Assembly (NCBI GenBank): GCA_031273775.1
Contig: JAISRF010000183.1
Coordinates: 1 to 5,969, forward strand
Source of the DNA: Oscillospiraceae bacterium
GTDB lineage: Bacteria; Bacillota; Clostridia; Oscillospirales; Acutalibacteraceae
Direction of reading: 5' to 3'
DNA length: 5,969 nt
The translations under genes and the position numbers were made by a program. Below the pieces are notes generated by a model. The model did not search any database. It was not told where the DNA came from and saw only the letters and a list, made by a program, of their open reading frames with translations. Of this stretch, positions 5,519 to 5,969 are shown piece by piece; within the stretch, counting starts at the first letter, position 1, and each line of letters begins with the position of its first letter.

Positions 5519-5969
5519 ATGAAAAAGTCAGTTTATATCACCGCAGCCCTCGGCGGTATGTTCACGGCGCTGTTTTTTATCTGCTCCAACGTCATCCCGC
5601 CCATTCAGCTGTTTCCCGGCGTGCCGATTACCCTGCAAATTTTTTGCGTGGCGCTGATGGCGGCGGTTTTAGGCTTGCGCGGCGGTTTGCTCACCATGAC
5701 GTGTATTTATCTGCTGACGCTTGCCGGCTTGCCGATGAGCGCCGGGTATACGGGCGGAATTGCCGCGTTTGTGAAGCCCACCACCGGGTATTTTATTGGC
5801 TTTTCACTGCTTGCCGCCGTCATTGGCGCGTACACGGAGTTTTTGTTGCCTGTTTTGAAAAGGCTGGGGTGGTTCACGCGGCTTTACAAGAATAAACCCC
5901 GGCTTTTGGCGGCCGATGCATTGCTGTTTCTGGCAGTAGGGGTTGTGGCGGTGTGCGCCGACCATCTTT
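5519..5969 (+). CDS. bioY: Biotin transporter substrate-binding subunit BioY, 3' end cut by window edge
   Basis: From ATG 5519 the frame is open to the window end, giving 150 residues of an expected 180-200. The protein is strongly hydrophobic, with about five membrane segments so far. BioY hallmarks are visible: FPGVPITLQIFCVALMAAVLG (about 32-52), followed by LRGGLLTM, and AGLPMSAGYTGGIAAFVKPTTGYFIGF (about 69-95), where Gly-rich loops shape the biotin pocket. BioY is the S component of an energy-coupling-factor transporter; it binds biotin in the membrane and works alone or with shared EcfA/EcfT subunits, which are not seen here. It lies 19 bp after the carboxypeptidase gene with no promoter or BirA-like operator in the gap, so expression as the last known gene of that transcript is likely. 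Imported biotin would serve biotin-dependent enzymes such as the sodium-pump decarboxylase at 772-2458. Confidence 0.9.
   Translation, partial: MKKSVYITAALGGMFTALFFICSNVIPPIQLFPGVPITLQIFCVALMAAVLGLRGGLLTMTCIYLLTLAGLPMSAGYTGGIAAFVKPTTGYFIGFSLLAAVIGAYTEFLLPVLKRLGWFTRLYKNKPRLLAADALLFLAVGVVAVCADHL

Noticed and set aside
5512..5895. 127-residue reading frame overlapping bioY in another frame
   Set aside because: The frame 5519-5969 gives a clear BioY protein with membrane segments; the other frame is Arg/His-rich and matches nothing known to me.

Overview
The window looks like a piece of a chromosome from an anaerobic, low-to-medium-GC Gram-positive bacterium, most likely a Clostridia member of the Oscillospiraceae/Ruminococcaceae kind. 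This is inferred from the gene set (sodium-pump decarboxylase subunits, an ECF-type biotin importer, a membrane-anchored VanY-like carboxypeptidase, a DivIVA-like coiled-coil protein), from canonical TTGnnn-17-TATAAT promoters, and from GTG/TTG start codons on several genes. No phage, insertion sequence, CRISPR array, tRNA or rRNA is visible.

Layout. On the minus strand at the left edge (593 down to 1) lies the 5' part of a DivIVA-like coiled-coil protein. A 178-bp AT-rich divergent intergenic region (594-771) holds one good promoter in each direction. All later genes are on the plus strand: oadG-like gamma subunit (772-1137), oadB-like beta subunit of a Na+-pumping biotin-dependent decarboxylase (1226-2458), hisH (2538-3137), hisF (3157-3909), a YfbR-type HD 5'-deoxynucleotidase (3955-4575), a VanY-family D-alanyl-D-alanine carboxypeptidase (4600-5499), and the 5' part of bioY, the biotin-binding subunit of an ECF transporter (5519 to the right edge).

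How they work together. OadG and OadB are the membrane part of a sodium pump, but the carboxyltransferase and biotin carrier it needs are not here. BioY at the other end imports the biotin such a pump needs, and the ribosome-binding regions of oadB and bioY are nearly identical. HisH and HisF form imidazole glycerol phosphate synthase, the branch between histidine and purine salvage; no other his gene is in the window. The genes hisH to bioY have gaps of 19-45 bp and no terminator between them, so they may be one transcript driven by promoter-like sequence at 2461-2501. YfbR (nucleotide pools) and VanY (cell wall) appear to be housekeeping passengers.

Nothing here is clearly a new biological system. 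The points most worth checking are the twin oadB/bioY translation-initiation leaders, the incomplete sodium pump, the 14-bp palindrome between oadG and oadB, the GC-rich hairpin that overlaps the hisF stop codon, and the non-ATG start of hisH.
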